A stretch of DNA of 64,000 nt from Streptomyces exfoliatus (GTDB taxonomy: Bacteria; Actinomycetota; Actinomycetes; Streptomycetales; Streptomycetaceae), in contig NZ_JNZP01000005.1 of NCBI RefSeq assembly GCF_000725545.1, forward strand, positions 186,001-250,000, in the 5' to 3' direction. The notes beneath the pieces are model-generated. The model was given only the letters and a program-made list of their open reading frames with translations. It searched no databases and had not been told where the DNA came from. Of the stretch, positions 18,648 to 28,641 are shown in pieces (within the stretch, counting starts at the first letter, position 1; each line of letters opens with the position of its first letter). The position numbers and the translations under genes were made by a program.

Positions 18648-19783
18648 CCGACGAGTCATACGGAGACGGCACGCGCGCCGTACGGGCGGGACTGCCCGAA
18701 CCCGTGAAGTACGAGCCGACCCTGCCGGGGCCGGTCTTCGCCGCGCACTTCCACCTGCCGGGCGAGCCGACGGGCCCGTACACGTACGGCCGCGACGAGA
18801 ACCCCACCTGGACCCATCTGGAACGGGCCATCGGCGAGCTGGAGGCGCCGGGGGAGCAGGACGTCGAGACGCTGGTCTTCGCCTCGGGCATGGCCGCGAT
18901 CTCCGCCGTCCTCCTCTCCCAGCTGAAGGCGGGCGACGCGGTGGTGCTGCCCACCGACGGCTACCAGGCCCTGCCCCTGCTCCACGAGCAGCTGCGGGCG
19001 TACGGCATCGAGGTCCGCACCGCGCCGACCGCCGATGACGGCCAGCTCGCCGTCCTCGACGGGGCCCGTCTCCTGTGGATCGAGACCCCGTCCAACCCCG
19101 GGCTCGACGTCTGCGACATCCGGCGCTTGGTGCGCGAGGGCCATGCGGCGGGGGCGCTCGTGGCCGTCGACAACACCCTCTCCACGCCGCTCGGCCAGCG
19201 TCCCCTCGAGCTGGGCGCGGACTTCTCCGTCGCCAGCGACACCAAGGGCATGACCGGGCACGGGGACATCCTGCTCGGCCACGTCAGCTGCCGCGATCCC
19301 CAGCGGGCCGCGGAGGTACGGCGCTGGCGCAAGGTCGTCGGGGCCATCCCCGGGCCCATGGAGGCCTGGCTCGCCCACCGTTCGCTCGCCACGCTCCAGC
19401 TGCGCATCGACCGGCAGTGCTCCACCGCCCTCACGCTCGCGCGGACGCTCGCCGGGCGCGCGGACGTGACCGGGCTGCGCTATCCGGGGCTGCCGGGCGA
19501 CCCCTCGCACGCGGTGGCCGCCCGGCAGATGCGGCGCTTCGGGCCGGTGATCTCCTTCGAGCTGGCGGACCGGAAGCGGGCCGAGCGGTTCCTCGAAGAG
19601 CTGCGGCTCGTGGACGACGCCACCAGTTTCGGCGGCGTGCGCTCCACGGCGGAGCGGCGTGGGCGCTGGGGCGGGGACGCGGTCGCCGAGGGATTCATCC
19701 GGTTCTCGGTCGGCGCCGAGGACCCGGAGGACCTGATCGCCGACGTGCTGCGGGCCCTCGACGAGGCCGGATCCGCCGGCTGA
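18644..19783 (+). CDS. Cystathionine gamma-lyase / gamma-synthase family PLP enzyme
   Basis: A 379-residue Cys/Met-metabolism PLP enzyme. Markers: YTYGRDENPTW near residue 45, SGMAAISAVL, the strand WIETPSNPGLDVCDI, DNTLSTPLGQRPLELGAD, and the PLP-lysine in SDTKGMTGHGDILLGH. C-terminal SLGG-type motif appears as ATSFGGVRSTAERR. It cleaves or forms cystathionine (transsulfuration); lyase versus synthase cannot be settled by sequence alone. It is coupled to ptpA by a 4-bp GTGA overlap and followed by a strong terminator. Confidence 0.9.
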   Translation: MTDESYGDGTRAVRAGLPEPVKYEPTLPGPVFAAHFHLPGEPTGPYTYGRDENPTWTHLERAIGELEAPGEQDVETLVFASGMAAISAVLLSQLKAGDAVVLPTDGYQALPLLHEQLRAYGIEVRTAPTADDGQLAVLDGARLLWIETPSNPGLDVCDIRRLVREGHAAGALVAVDNTLSTPLGQRPLELGADFSVASDTKGMTGHGDILLGHVSCRDPQRAAEVRRWRKVVGAIPGPMEAWLAHRSLATLQLRIDRQCSTALTLARTLAGRADVTGLRYPGLPGDPSHAVAARQMRRFGPVISFELADRKRAERFLEELRLVDDATSFGGVRSTAERRGRWGGDAVAEGFIRFSVGAEDPEDLIADVLRALDEAGSAG

Positions 19784-19815
19784 GGCCGAGGTCACCGGCC
19801 GTGTGTACGCGGAAA

Positions 19816-19856
19816 GGGGCGCTCCGAGCCTCCCCCCTCGTGGCTCGGAGCGCCCC
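19816..19856 (+). terminator. Strong terminator after the holin-ptpA-PLP enzyme operon
   Basis: Perfect 15-bp stem GGGGCGCTCCGAGCC / GGCTCGGAGCGCCCC, 11-nt loop. The remaining ~160 bp up to the LysR gene include an unusually AT-rich stretch (19933-19950, CTATCGACTTATTTATAG) and a GTCCAA (19908) / TTGGAC (19951) pair, possible LysR-type control sequences. Confidence 0.85.
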
Positions 19857-20020
19857 GGTTCCACGCGCGGAGACCGCCTGTACAAGGCTAGTTGACTGAG
19901 CGTCAGTGTCCAATCACGGTAGCGACAGCGACCTATCGACTTATTTATAGTTGGACGGTCCTGAGGCGCAGTCAGCCGACCGCCTGAGCCGGACGGCCGC
20001 ACGGCCGGGAGGGGGCGGGC

Positions 20021-20917
20021 ATGGATCTTGCCCTGCTGCGCACGTTCGTCACGGTGCACCGGGCCGGCTCCTTCACCCGCGCCGCCGCGCTCCTCGGCCT
20101 CTCCCAGCCCGCCGTCACCAGCCAGATCCGGACCCTCGAACGACAACTCGGGCGGCCCCTCTTCCTCAGACAGGCCCGCGGGGTCACCCCGACGAGCATC
20201 GGCGACGAGCTCGCCCACCGAGCCGCTCCCCATCTGGACGCCCTCGTCGAGATCGCCGAGACCGGCCTCGACGAGGAGAGCGGTCTGCGTACCCTCCATG
20301 TCGCCGGGCCCCCGGAGTTCACCGCTCTCCGCGTCCTGCCGGCCCTGACCCCCCTCGTCGGCCAGGGGCTCGCCGTACGGGCGTCGTTCCTCGGCAACAC
20401 GGAGGAGATCCTCGACGGCCTCGCCGCGGGACATCACGATCTGGCCGTCGCCACCGCCCGTCCCCGAGGCGGCCTGCTCGTCGCCACCCCGCTCTGCGAC
20501 GAGGAACACGTCCTGGTCGCGGCGCCGCGCTGGGCGGCCCGGCTCTCCCCCGAGGCCCTCCTCCGCAAGGGCGCGGTGGTCCTCGAGCAGCTTCCGGTGG
20601 TCGAGGTGCACGAGTCGCTGCCGTTCGTCTCCCGCTACTGGGCGAGCGTCTTCGAGACCAAGCCGGCGGTCGCCGCCACGGTGATCGCCCCCGACCTGCG
20701 CGCCGTACGGGAATCCGCCGCCTCCGGCGCCGGGCTCGCCGTCCTGCCCCGCTACCTCTGCGAGGAGGCCCTCGCCCAAGGCCGGCTCGTGGCACTGCTC
20801 GACCCGCCGGTCCCTCCGCTCCGGACCTACTTCCTGGTCGTACGCACCGGCACGCTGGCGCTGTCGCCCATCGCGCGGGCTCACGAGGAACTGCTGCGGG
20901 CCGCCGCGGCCTGGTGA
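20021..20917 (+). CDS. LysR-family transcriptional regulator
   Basis: A 298-residue LTTR: N-terminal winged HTH (MDLALLRTFVTVHRAGSFTRAAALLGLSQPAVTSQIRTLE..., residues 1-60) and a substrate-binding domain (~90-290). Length is typical. ATG at 20021 follows GGAGGG. LTTRs usually control a divergent neighbour; here the neighbour upstream reads in the same direction, so the target may be the gene itself or the Nudix gene 35 bp downstream. Effector unknown. Confidence 0.93.
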   Translation: MDLALLRTFVTVHRAGSFTRAAALLGLSQPAVTSQIRTLERQLGRPLFLRQARGVTPTSIGDELAHRAAPHLDALVEIAETGLDEESGLRTLHVAGPPEFTALRVLPALTPLVGQGLAVRASFLGNTEEILDGLAAGHHDLAVATARPRGGLLVATPLCDEEHVLVAAPRWAARLSPEALLRKGAVVLEQLPVVEVHESLPFVSRYWASVFETKPAVAATVIAPDLRAVRESAASGAGLAVLPRYLCEEALAQGRLVALLDPPVPPLRTYFLVVRTGTLALSPIARAHEELLRAAAAW

Positions 20918-20952
20918 GTTTCAGGACACCTCGGACGGGCCATTTTCTTCCC

Positions 20953-21432
20953 ATGAACGAACGGCCCGTGATCAAACGCACCGCACGCGCCATCCTGCTC
21001 GACGGGGACGACCTCATCCTCATCAAGCGCACCAAGCCGGGGATGGATCCCTACTGGCTCACGCCCGGTGGGGGCGTGGAACCCACCGACGCCACCGTCG
21101 TCGAGGCCCTGCACCGCGAGGTGCACGAGGAACTCGGCGCCAAGATCACCGATGTGGTGCCCTGCTTCGTCGACACCGTCGAGCACATCGTCGACGGCGG
21201 GGTCTCCGGGGTGAAGGTCCAGCACTTCTTCGTGTGCCGGCTCGGCTCCATGGACACCTCGCTGCGGCACGGTCCCGAGATGGACGACCCGGTCGGCGAG
21301 TACGAGATCGTCCGGGTGCCCTTCAGCCGGGTGGGGATCGCCGCCGTGCACCTCGTTCCGCTCTCCCTGCGCCACTACCTCGACGGCAACATCGAGGGTG
21401 TCCGCGCCATGCACGCACCCGACCTGGGCTGA
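20953..21432 (+). CDS. Nudix hydrolase
   Basis: A 159-residue protein with a full Nudix box at residues ~37-59: GGGVEPTDATVVEALHREVHEELG (G-x5-E-x7-R-E-x2-E-E-x-G). Nudix enzymes hydrolyse nucleoside diphosphates linked to another group; substrate not predictable. ATG at 20953 is the first methionine of the conserved domain. It probably forms an operon with the LysR gene upstream. Its last 58 bp overlap the 3' end of the convergent globin gene, which is unusual. Confidence 0.92.
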   Translation: MNERPVIKRTARAILLDGDDLILIKRTKPGMDPYWLTPGGGVEPTDATVVEALHREVHEELGAKITDVVPCFVDTVEHIVDGGVSGVKVQHFFVCRLGSMDTSLRHGPEMDDPVGEYEIVRVPFSRVGIAAVHLVPLSLRHYLDGNIEGVRAMHAPDLG

Positions 21433-22709
21433 TCCGAGGGCGTCGGGGCGAGCTCCGACAGGAAGTCGTGCCGGATGCGCTCCGCGGGGACCCCCGCTCC
21501 CCGGAGCGCGTCCACCCCGCGGCGGACCATGCCGAGCGGACCGGAGAGGTAGGCGTCGCGTTCGCCCCAGGGACCGAAGCGGCAGACGGCCTCCGGAAGC
21601 TTTCCCTGCTCCTCGGTGACCGGGTGGACGGAGAGCCAGGGAAAGGTCTTCTGAAGCCGCAGCATCGTGTCGATGTCGTAGAGGTCGTGACCGCTGCGCG
21701 CTCCGTAGAAGACGTCGACCGAGCGCCGGTCCCCGTGCTCGGCGACGTCCTCCACCAGGGCCTTGATCGGCGCGATCCCGGTGCCGCCGCCCACACAGAG
21801 CAGGCCGGTGTCCGTGGAGTGGTCGACCGTCATGGAACCGGTCGGCGGGCCGAGCCGCAGCACGTCACCCGGGCGGGCCCGATGGACCAGCGCGTTGGAC
21901 ACCCACCCCGCCGGAACCGCCTTGACGTGGAGGGAGAGCAGGCCGTCGGGCCTGGGCGCCGAGGCGAAGGAGTAGTGGCGCCAGATCCGCGGCCACCACG
22001 GGGTCTCGAGCGTCGTGTACTGCCCAGCGAGAAAGGAATACGGCTGGTCGGGCCGGAGCGTGACGACGGCGACGTCAGGGGTCCGCAGATCGTGCGAGAC
22101 GACCTCCGCCTGCCACCAAGCGGGCGCCGAGCGCTCGTCCGCCGCCGCCGCGTCGATCATGATCTGGGAGATCGTCGTGTACGTGCGGACCCAGGCCGCC
22201 TCGGTCTCCTCGTCCCAGCTCGCCGTCGCGTACCGGACGAGCGCCCCGATGAGCGCCTCGCCCACGGCCGGATAGTGGGCGGAGTGGGTGCCGTACTTGC
22301 GGTGCCCTCTGCCGAGGTTCTCCAGGTACGAGGTGAGCACCGGTGTGTCGTCCAGGTGCTCCGCGGCGGTGAGGAGGGCCTTCAGAAGCCGGTCCCGCTG
22401 GGTGTCCATGGCCGCCGGGAACATCTCGCGCAGCTCGGGATTCCGGATGAAGAGCAGCGCGTAGAAGTACGAGGTCACCCGGTCGGCGACCGGGGCGATC
22501 TCCGCCAGGGTGCGGCGCACGAGCACCGCGTCGGCGGAGCCTCCCCCGGATATTCGAGGCTCGTTCTCGTCCGCCGTCGTGGACTCCTTCTCACCCGCCG
22601 ACGGAGCGTGCTTCCCGTCCGGCATCCGGGTGTCGTATGTGTCCGTCGTCCCCGGCTCACGGCCGTCCGCGTCCTCCGCTGCCTTCGTGGTGGTCGGAGC
22701 ATCCATCAT
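21375..22709 (-). CDS. Flavohaemoglobin-like globin/FAD/NAD(P) oxidoreductase
   Basis: A 444-residue three-domain protein. After a ~65-residue acidic, probably disordered tail comes a globin domain (~65-200; B10-region Y in TSYFYALLF; proximal-His region GRGHRKYG). Next is an FAD-binding barrel with RHYSFAS (~245-290), and then an NAD(P) domain with GGGTGIAPIKALV and VDVFYGAR (~330-430). The plan is that of flavohaemoglobins, which detoxify nitric oxide to nitrate, although the sequence is divergent and could be a sensor or other oxidoreductase. ATG at 22709 follows GCGAGG; earlier in-frame starts lie in the upstream gap. Its 3' end overlaps the Nudix gene on the other strand. Confidence 0.85.
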   Translation of the reverse strand: MMDAPTTTKAAEDADGREPGTTDTYDTRMPDGKHAPSAGEKESTTADENEPRISGGGSADAVLVRRTLAEIAPVADRVTSYFYALLFIRNPELREMFPAAMDTQRDRLLKALLTAAEHLDDTPVLTSYLENLGRGHRKYGTHSAHYPAVGEALIGALVRYATASWDEETEAAWVRTYTTISQIMIDAAAADERSAPAWWQAEVVSHDLRTPDVAVVTLRPDQPYSFLAGQYTTLETPWWPRIWRHYSFASAPRPDGLLSLHVKAVPAGWVSNALVHRARPGDVLRLGPPTGSMTVDHSTDTGLLCVGGGTGIAPIKALVEDVAEHGDRRSVDVFYGARSGHDLYDIDTMLRLQKTFPWLSVHPVTEEQGKLPEAVCRFGPWGERDAYLSGPLGMVRRGVDALRGAGVPAERIRHDFLSELAPTPSDQPRSGACMARTPSMLPSR

Positions 22710-22815
22710 GTGCCTCGCCCTCGCGCTGGCCGGCTTCCGTGGTCGCAGGATGACCCCTCCGATCACCGCTTCGGACGGAAAGCGGCGTTCTCGGGCCATA
22801 GGGCCGGGTTTCTGG

Positions 22816-23469
22816 CTAGGCTGCGCGGTTTTGGACCAGGGAGTAGGCCTCGCGGAGATCTCCGCCGGTGTAACTGTGGCGGGAGAGTCCGGCGAGATGG
22901 TGGTCCGCGTTCACAGCGACGCTGTCGGGCACGATCGCGAAGAGCTCCGCGTCGGACATCGAGTCCCCGTACGCGACACAGTCGGCCGAATCCACCCCGA
23001 AGTCCGCACAGAGTCGACCCGCGATCCGTACCTTCGCCCTCGCGTCGAGGATGCCGGGCCGGTGGATCGGCTCGGTGAACGGAACCGACGGCCAGCGTGA
23101 ACCGTGTGCCGCGTCGACGCCCCAGTCGAGAAGCCGCTCGACGAAGAAGTCGGGAGAGAGCGAGATGACCGCACAGCGGTCGCCCCGGGCCCTGATGTCG
23201 GCCCAGACCTCGCGAATGCCGTCCAGCCAGGGCGCCCCCTCGAAAGCAGCCGCGACATGGTCCAGAGTGAGCGCGGTCCACAGCTCGCGCGCCTGGACGG
23301 CGAACTCGTCCGGGGCGAGCCCCCGCAGGAAGCCCTTTTCCAGGGCGGCGATCTCGTCCACGAGGTCCAGCTGCCGGGAGATCTCGACGGCTGCCGCCGA
23401 TCCCCGGATCAGGGTGCCGTCGAGATCGAAGAGGTGCAGTCGCTGTCTACGCGGTTTCACGTGAAACAT
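22816..23469 (-). CDS. HAD-family hydrolase (phosphoserine-phosphatase-like)
   Basis: A 217-residue HAD phosphatase: motif I DLDGTL (residues ~14-19), motif II ISLS around residue 108, and motif III/IV with YGDSMSD around 178. The small helical cap fits the SerB/HAD-IB group; a phosphoserine phosphatase or a related phosphatase is possible. The start ATG at 23469 is formed by a parS site (M-F-H-V-K-P), exactly as in cydCD; a further ATG 9 nt upstream exists but GGGGA favours 23469. It precedes the globin gene on the same strand by 106 bp and is divergent from the GNAT gene. Confidence 0.9.
   Translation of the reverse strand: MFHVKPRRQRLHLFDLDGTLIRGSAAAVEISRQLDLVDEIAALEKGFLRGLAPDEFAVQARELWTALTLDHVAAAFEGAPWLDGIREVWADIRARGDRCAVISLSPDFFVERLLDWGVDAAHGSRWPSVPFTEPIHRPGILDARAKVRIAGRLCADFGVDSADCVAYGDSMSDAELFAIVPDSVAVNADHHLAGLSRHSYTGGDLREAYSLVQNRAA
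23454..23467. other. parS site
   Basis: Perfect GTTTCACGTGAAAC palindrome overlapping the first codons of the HAD hydrolase gene. Confidence 0.95.
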
Positions 23470-23568
23470 CGTCCCCATGCCAGGGGAGGGAAGCAACGCC
23501 CTCTCGGGTATCGGCCAGATCCGGTAAAGCGGTGGACGGAAGATCACCGCGTCGGAGAGCCTGAAAGC

Positions 23569-24429
23569 ATGCCGATCTCCTCCCCCCTCGCACAGCTCCC
23601 CATCCGGCGCCTCACCTCGGACGACCTCCTCGCCTGCGCCGACCTCTCCGAGAACCGGGGCTGGTACCGCGAGGAGTACAAATGGGGGCTCTTGCTCACC
23701 GCAGGGACCGGTTACGGCATCGACGACCCCTCCGGAAACGGGCTGGCCGCCTGCTCCGTGGTCACCTCGTACGGCCCTGGGCTCGCCGCGATCGGCATGG
23801 TGCTCGTCGCCGAGCGGTACGCACGCCAAGGGGTGGGACGCCGTCTCATGCGGCACGTCGTCGAGGAGGCCGGGGACACACCGCTCACCCTGTACGCCAC
23901 GGCGAACGGGCAGCCCCTGTACGAGCAGCTGGGCTTCACGGAGACGACCCGGGCGGAGATGGTGCGGGGGCACTTCACCTTCAGCACGCCTGCCCCCGCC
24001 GTTCCGGTACGCCCGGCGACAGCGGACGACCTCCAGGCGGTCCTGCGCCTGGATCATGAGATCTTCGGCCTCGATCGCACCCACATGATCACCCGGCTCC
24101 CCGCGTTCGCGGACCATCTCCGGGTCGCGGAGGAGGACGGCGAGATCACGGGCTTCGCGGCGGCCTGGCCCAACATGGACACCCATGTCATCGGACCGCT
24201 GATCGCCCGGGACACCCCCACGGCGCAGGCCCTGTTCGCCTCACTGGCAGCAGTCAGCGACCGCCCGCTGCGCACGGACATCGACGTGCGGCACACCGTC
24301 CTGCTGCGGTGGGCGAAGGAGAACGGCATCGACTCCATCGCCACCACCTCGCTGATGGTCCGCTCCCTCCCCGATCTCCCCGGCGACTGGCGGCGCCGCT
24401 TCGCCCCCCTGACGGTCGCGGCCGGATAG
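23569..24429 (+). CDS. Tandem GNAT acetyltransferase
   Basis: A 286-residue protein with an N-terminal GNAT fold (~10-135; acetyl-CoA loop region VAERYARQGVGRRLM = Q/R-x-x-G-x-G/A) and a degenerate second GNAT-like domain (~140-280; its start VPVRPATADDLQAVLRLD resembles a GNAT N-terminus). Such double-domain proteins acetylate small amines or antibiotics; substrate unknown. ATG at 23569 is the best fit to the domain; it is divergent from the HAD gene and the intervening region contains the parS site. Confidence 0.88.
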   Translation: MPISSPLAQLPIRRLTSDDLLACADLSENRGWYREEYKWGLLLTAGTGYGIDDPSGNGLAACSVVTSYGPGLAAIGMVLVAERYARQGVGRRLMRHVVEEAGDTPLTLYATANGQPLYEQLGFTETTRAEMVRGHFTFSTPAPAVPVRPATADDLQAVLRLDHEIFGLDRTHMITRLPAFADHLRVAEEDGEITGFAAAWPNMDTHVIGPLIARDTPTAQALFASLAAVSDRPLRTDIDVRHTVLLRWAKENGIDSIATTSLMVRSLPDLPGDWRRRFAPLTVAAG

Positions 24430-24475
24430 CCCCGTCGCATCCGCGGAACGCTCCGGCGAGTGAGAGGCGATTTAC

Positions 24476-24501
24476 TTGCACACGCGCATTATTGCGTTGC
24501 A
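24476..24501. promoter_or_regulatory. Candidate promoter/operator of the MarR gene
   Basis: TTGCAC at 24476-24481 (possible -35) and TTGCGTTGCA at 24492-24501 form an imperfect repeat ~58-83 bp before the marR-type start. Autoregulation by the MarR protein through this site is inference. Confidence 0.35.
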
Positions 24502-24558
24502 TCGTCTACCCTGGGGCCCAGAGCCACTCCGGTGCCGAGGAGAGATCGAGGAGAGATC

Positions 24559-25017
24559 ATGACCGCGACGGACCCCGCACTCACCGCGCTGTCCCAGCGC
24601 TGGTGCGCCCTCTCTCTGCTGCACGGCAGGATCGAGTCCCATATCGAGCGTGCGCTGGAGGCCCGTCACGGTCTGAGTGTGCGGGAGTACTCGCTCCTTG
24701 ACGTCCTCAGCCGCCAGCACAGCGGCCCGGGCGGCCACCTCCAGATGAAGCAGGTGGCCGACGCCGTCGTGCTCAGCCAGAGCGCCACCACCCGGCTCGT
24801 CACCCGGCTCGAAGACCGTGGTCTGCTCACCCGGTACCTCTGCGCCACCGACCGTCGCGGCATCTACACCGATGTCACCGAGGCCGGCCAGAAGCTCCTG
24901 GAAGAGGCTCGCCCCACCAACGACACCGCGCTGCGTGAGGCCCTGGACGAGGCCGCGAGGAACCCGGAGCTGGCCCCGCTGGTCCAGGTCGTGGAAGGCG
25001 TGAGCGTTCCCGCCTGA
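24559..25017 (+). CDS. MarR-family transcriptional regulator
   Basis: A 152-residue winged-helix MarR protein: helical dimerisation parts at both ends and the wing/recognition region QMKQVADAVVLSQSATTRLVTRLEDRGLLTRYLCATDRRGIYTDVTEAG (~60-110) with the conserved D-R-R-G. No redox-sensing cysteine pair of the OhrR type is apparent near the N-terminus, though two scattered cysteines exist. ATG at 24559 follows GAGGAGAGATC. The downstream GNAT gene may be its regulon partner. Confidence 0.93.
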   Translation: MTATDPALTALSQRWCALSLLHGRIESHIERALEARHGLSVREYSLLDVLSRQHSGPGGHLQMKQVADAVVLSQSATTRLVTRLEDRGLLTRYLCATDRRGIYTDVTEAGQKLLEEARPTNDTALREALDEAARNPELAPLVQVVEGVSVPA

Positions 25018-25034
25018 CCGGCGGCCGGAACGGG

Positions 25035-25062
25035 CGCGGGTGGCCCCTTGAGCCCACCCGCG
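25035..25062 (+). terminator. Terminator after marR-type gene
   Basis: CGCGGGTGG / CCACCCGCG, 9-bp perfect stem with a 10-nt loop just after the stop. Confidence 0.6.
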
Positions 25063-25075
25063 TACCCTGCCGGGC

Positions 25076-25528
25076 ATGAGCGATCTTGATATACGCCCCG
25101 CCACCACGGGTGACCTCGAAGCCATCGTCGCGATGCTCGCGGACGACCCCCTGGGCGCTCAGCGCGAGTCCCCGGACGACCTCGGCCCGTACCTCTCCGC
25201 CTTCGAGCGCCTCGCGAGCGACCCGAACCAGCAGGTCGTGGTCGCCGTCCGCGAGGACAAGGTCGTCGGCACCCTCCAGCTGACGATCATTCCCGGACTC
25301 TCTCGCCGGGGCGCCACACGCTCGGTCATCGAGGGCGTCCGCATCCACGCGGACGAGCGCGGCAGCGGTCTCGGAACCCAACTCATCGAGTGGGCCGTCG
25401 AGGAGTCCCGGCGCCAGGACTGCCGACTCGTCCAGCTGACCTCCGATGCCACCCGTACCGATGCCCACCGCTTCTACGAGCGCCTTGGCTTCGAGGCCTC
25501 TCACCTGGGCTTCAAGATGAACCTCTGA
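25076..25528 (+). CDS. GNAT-family N-acetyltransferase
   Basis: A 150-residue single-domain GNAT: N-terminal IRPATTGDLEAIVAML, the acetyl-CoA-binding beta4-loop EGVRIHADERGSGLGTQLIEWAVEES (R/Q-x-x-G-x-G/A) and the late strand FYERLGFEASH. Substrate unknown. It follows the marR-type gene by 58 bp across a weak terminator. A variant parS lies in the gap downstream. Confidence 0.93.
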   Translation: MSDLDIRPATTGDLEAIVAMLADDPLGAQRESPDDLGPYLSAFERLASDPNQQVVVAVREDKVVGTLQLTIIPGLSRRGATRSVIEGVRIHADERGSGLGTQLIEWAVEESRRQDCRLVQLTSDATRTDAHRFYERLGFEASHLGFKMNL

Positions 25529-25616
25529 GGCGAGGGGCGGGGCGGACGCAGGGCCGGGCGGACGCGGGGCGGGACGGCCGCGCGCCGGGACACAGGCCCC
25601 GGCGCGCCGGTCACGT

Positions 25617-25630
25617 GTTCCACGTGAAAC
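25617..25630. other. Variant parS site (one mismatch)
   Basis: GTTCCACGTGAAAC; position 4 is C instead of T. It lies in the convergent gap between the GNAT gene and the beta-lactamase-like gene. ParB from Streptomyces tolerates some variants; occupancy here is likely but not certain. Confidence 0.75.
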
Positions 25631-25643
25631 ACCCTGGAACGGC

Positions 25644-27026
25644 TCAGAGACCGCGCCAGCCCGCCTCGTCCACCCCACCAGGGACCGCGTCCGCCGGCGC
25701 GTACGGCTCGCGCGTGAAGACGAACGAGCCGAGGTCGAGATGGCTCACGCTGCCGTCGGCGCGCCGGACCACCCGGAGCGTCTCCCCCTCGTAGTAGCCG
25801 TTCAGCCCGACCCAGCCACCGTCGGGGAGTGCCCGGAAACGGGCCCGTCGGCCGACTCCCGTCAGAGGTTCCAGCACCACGCCCCGCTCGGATCCGAGCC
25901 GTAGCCCGTAGCCATACGTACCCCAGTACCAGGTACCGGTCAGGGCGAGGAGCTCCTCGTCGACCTCGGCCTCCGGAATCGGGCGCCAGGGCTCCGGGAA
26001 CCTCGGCTCCGCCTCGGCCACGATCCGCACGAGATCGGCGGCCACGACCGACGTCAGCGGCCCTGAAGTGGCATTGGCGAGTGCGATCGCCGCGAGACCG
26101 TCCTCCACGCTCACCCACAGGGCGGCGACGAAGCCGGGCAGCGAGCCCGTGTGACCGATCAGGGTCCGGCCGTCCTTGCGCAGCAGCTGGAGACCGAGCC
26201 CGTAGCTCCCGTCCCAGTCCCCCTCGCCGGCCGGGGAGGCCGGAGCCCGCATCTCCTCCACGGAGGCCGCGGCGAGCACCCGCTCGTCACCCGCCGCCAG
26301 GAACGCGGCGAACCGGGCGAGATCCGCCGCCGTCGACCAGAGCTGCCCCGCCGGTGCCATCAGCCCCAGCGACTCGGACGGTTCGGGAAGCATCACGTCG
26401 GCCCAGGGATGCACCGCCCAGCCGCCGGCGTGCGGGGCGACCGGATCGACCGTCGTACGGCCCAGCCCCAGGGGCGCCAGGATCTCGCGTCGCAGCGCCT
26501 CCTCCCAGGACACCCCTCGCACGGCCTCGACCAACGAACCCAGCAGGGTGTAACCGGGGTTGGAGTAGTGGTGCCGGCGCCCAGGAGTCTGGAGGAAGGG
26601 CTGCTCCCCCAGTACGTCGGAGAGCTCCGGCCGCAGCGAGGCGGGCGACCGTTCCCACCAGGCACCGGGTGCCTCGGCCGCGAGGCCCCCGCTGTGGCCG
26701 AGGAGTTGAGCGATCGTCACCTCGCCCGCGCCCGTGCCCTTGAGGTGCCGCTCCAGCGGGTCGTCAAGACCGAGGAGCCCCTCGTCCCGCAGCCGCATCA
26801 CCAGCACGGCGGTGAACACCTTGGTGAGAGACCCGATCCTGAACTGTGTGTCCGCGTCCGGGGCGTGCCCGTCCACACAACTGCGCGCACCGCTCCACAC
26901 CAGCGCTCCGTCGCGCACCACCGCCCCCACGAAGGAAGGCGACCGCCCCTCGGACTGGGCGACCGCGACGCGATGCAGCAGAGCCCGCTCGGTGCCGGGC
27001 AACAGGGCTTCGAAAGATGTCGTCAT
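25644..27026 (-). CDS. Beta-lactamase / DD-peptidase-like serine hydrolase
   Basis: A 460-residue protein of the serine beta-lactamase-like (class C/EstB) family. The active-site triad motifs are intact: S-x-x-K as SLTK (residues ~69-72), Y-x-N as YSN (~155-157) and H-x-G as HTG near residue 292. A C-terminal ~110-residue beta-rich domain follows. No signal peptide is visible from ATG 27026, so a cytoplasmic esterase or peptidase is as likely as a secreted enzyme. An upstream in-frame ATG exists at 27035. It is transcribed away from dnaB's promoter but in the same direction as dnaB, starting downstream of its terminator. Confidence 0.88.
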   Translation of the reverse strand: MTTSFEALLPGTERALLHRVAVAQSEGRSPSFVGAVVRDGALVWSGARSCVDGHAPDADTQFRIGSLTKVFTAVLVMRLRDEGLLGLDDPLERHLKGTGAGEVTIAQLLGHSGGLAAEAPGAWWERSPASLRPELSDVLGEQPFLQTPGRRHHYSNPGYTLLGSLVEAVRGVSWEEALRREILAPLGLGRTTVDPVAPHAGGWAVHPWADVMLPEPSESLGLMAPAGQLWSTAADLARFAAFLAAGDERVLAAASVEEMRAPASPAGEGDWDGSYGLGLQLLRKDGRTLIGHTGSLPGFVAALWVSVEDGLAAIALANATSGPLTSVVAADLVRIVAEAEPRFPEPWRPIPEAEVDEELLALTGTWYWGTYGYGLRLGSERGVVLEPLTGVGRRARFRALPDGGWVGLNGYYEGETLRVVRRADGSVSHLDLGSFVFTREPYAPADAVPGGVDEAGWRGL

Positions 27027-27130
27027 GAGGACCATCCAACGCGATGATCCTCCGCGAAGCTTCCCGCTTTCTCCCGAACGGCCCGATGCCGGCACCACCC
27101 ACGTGCGGAAGACCCGATAGAAGACAGACC

Positions 27131-27150
27131 CCGGCGCCTTCAGGCGCCGG
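27131..27150 (-). terminator. Terminator after dnaB
   Basis: CCGGCGCCT / AGGCGCCGG perfect stem with a 2-nt (in practice 4-nt) loop, 6 bp beyond the dnaB stop. Confidence 0.7.
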
Positions 27151-27156
27151 ATGCGG

Positions 27157-28641
<1,485 letters not shown>

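Noticed and set aside
18656..20884. 742-codon minus-strand frame opposite the PLP enzyme and LysR
   Set aside because: Antisense shadow; contains no known domain.
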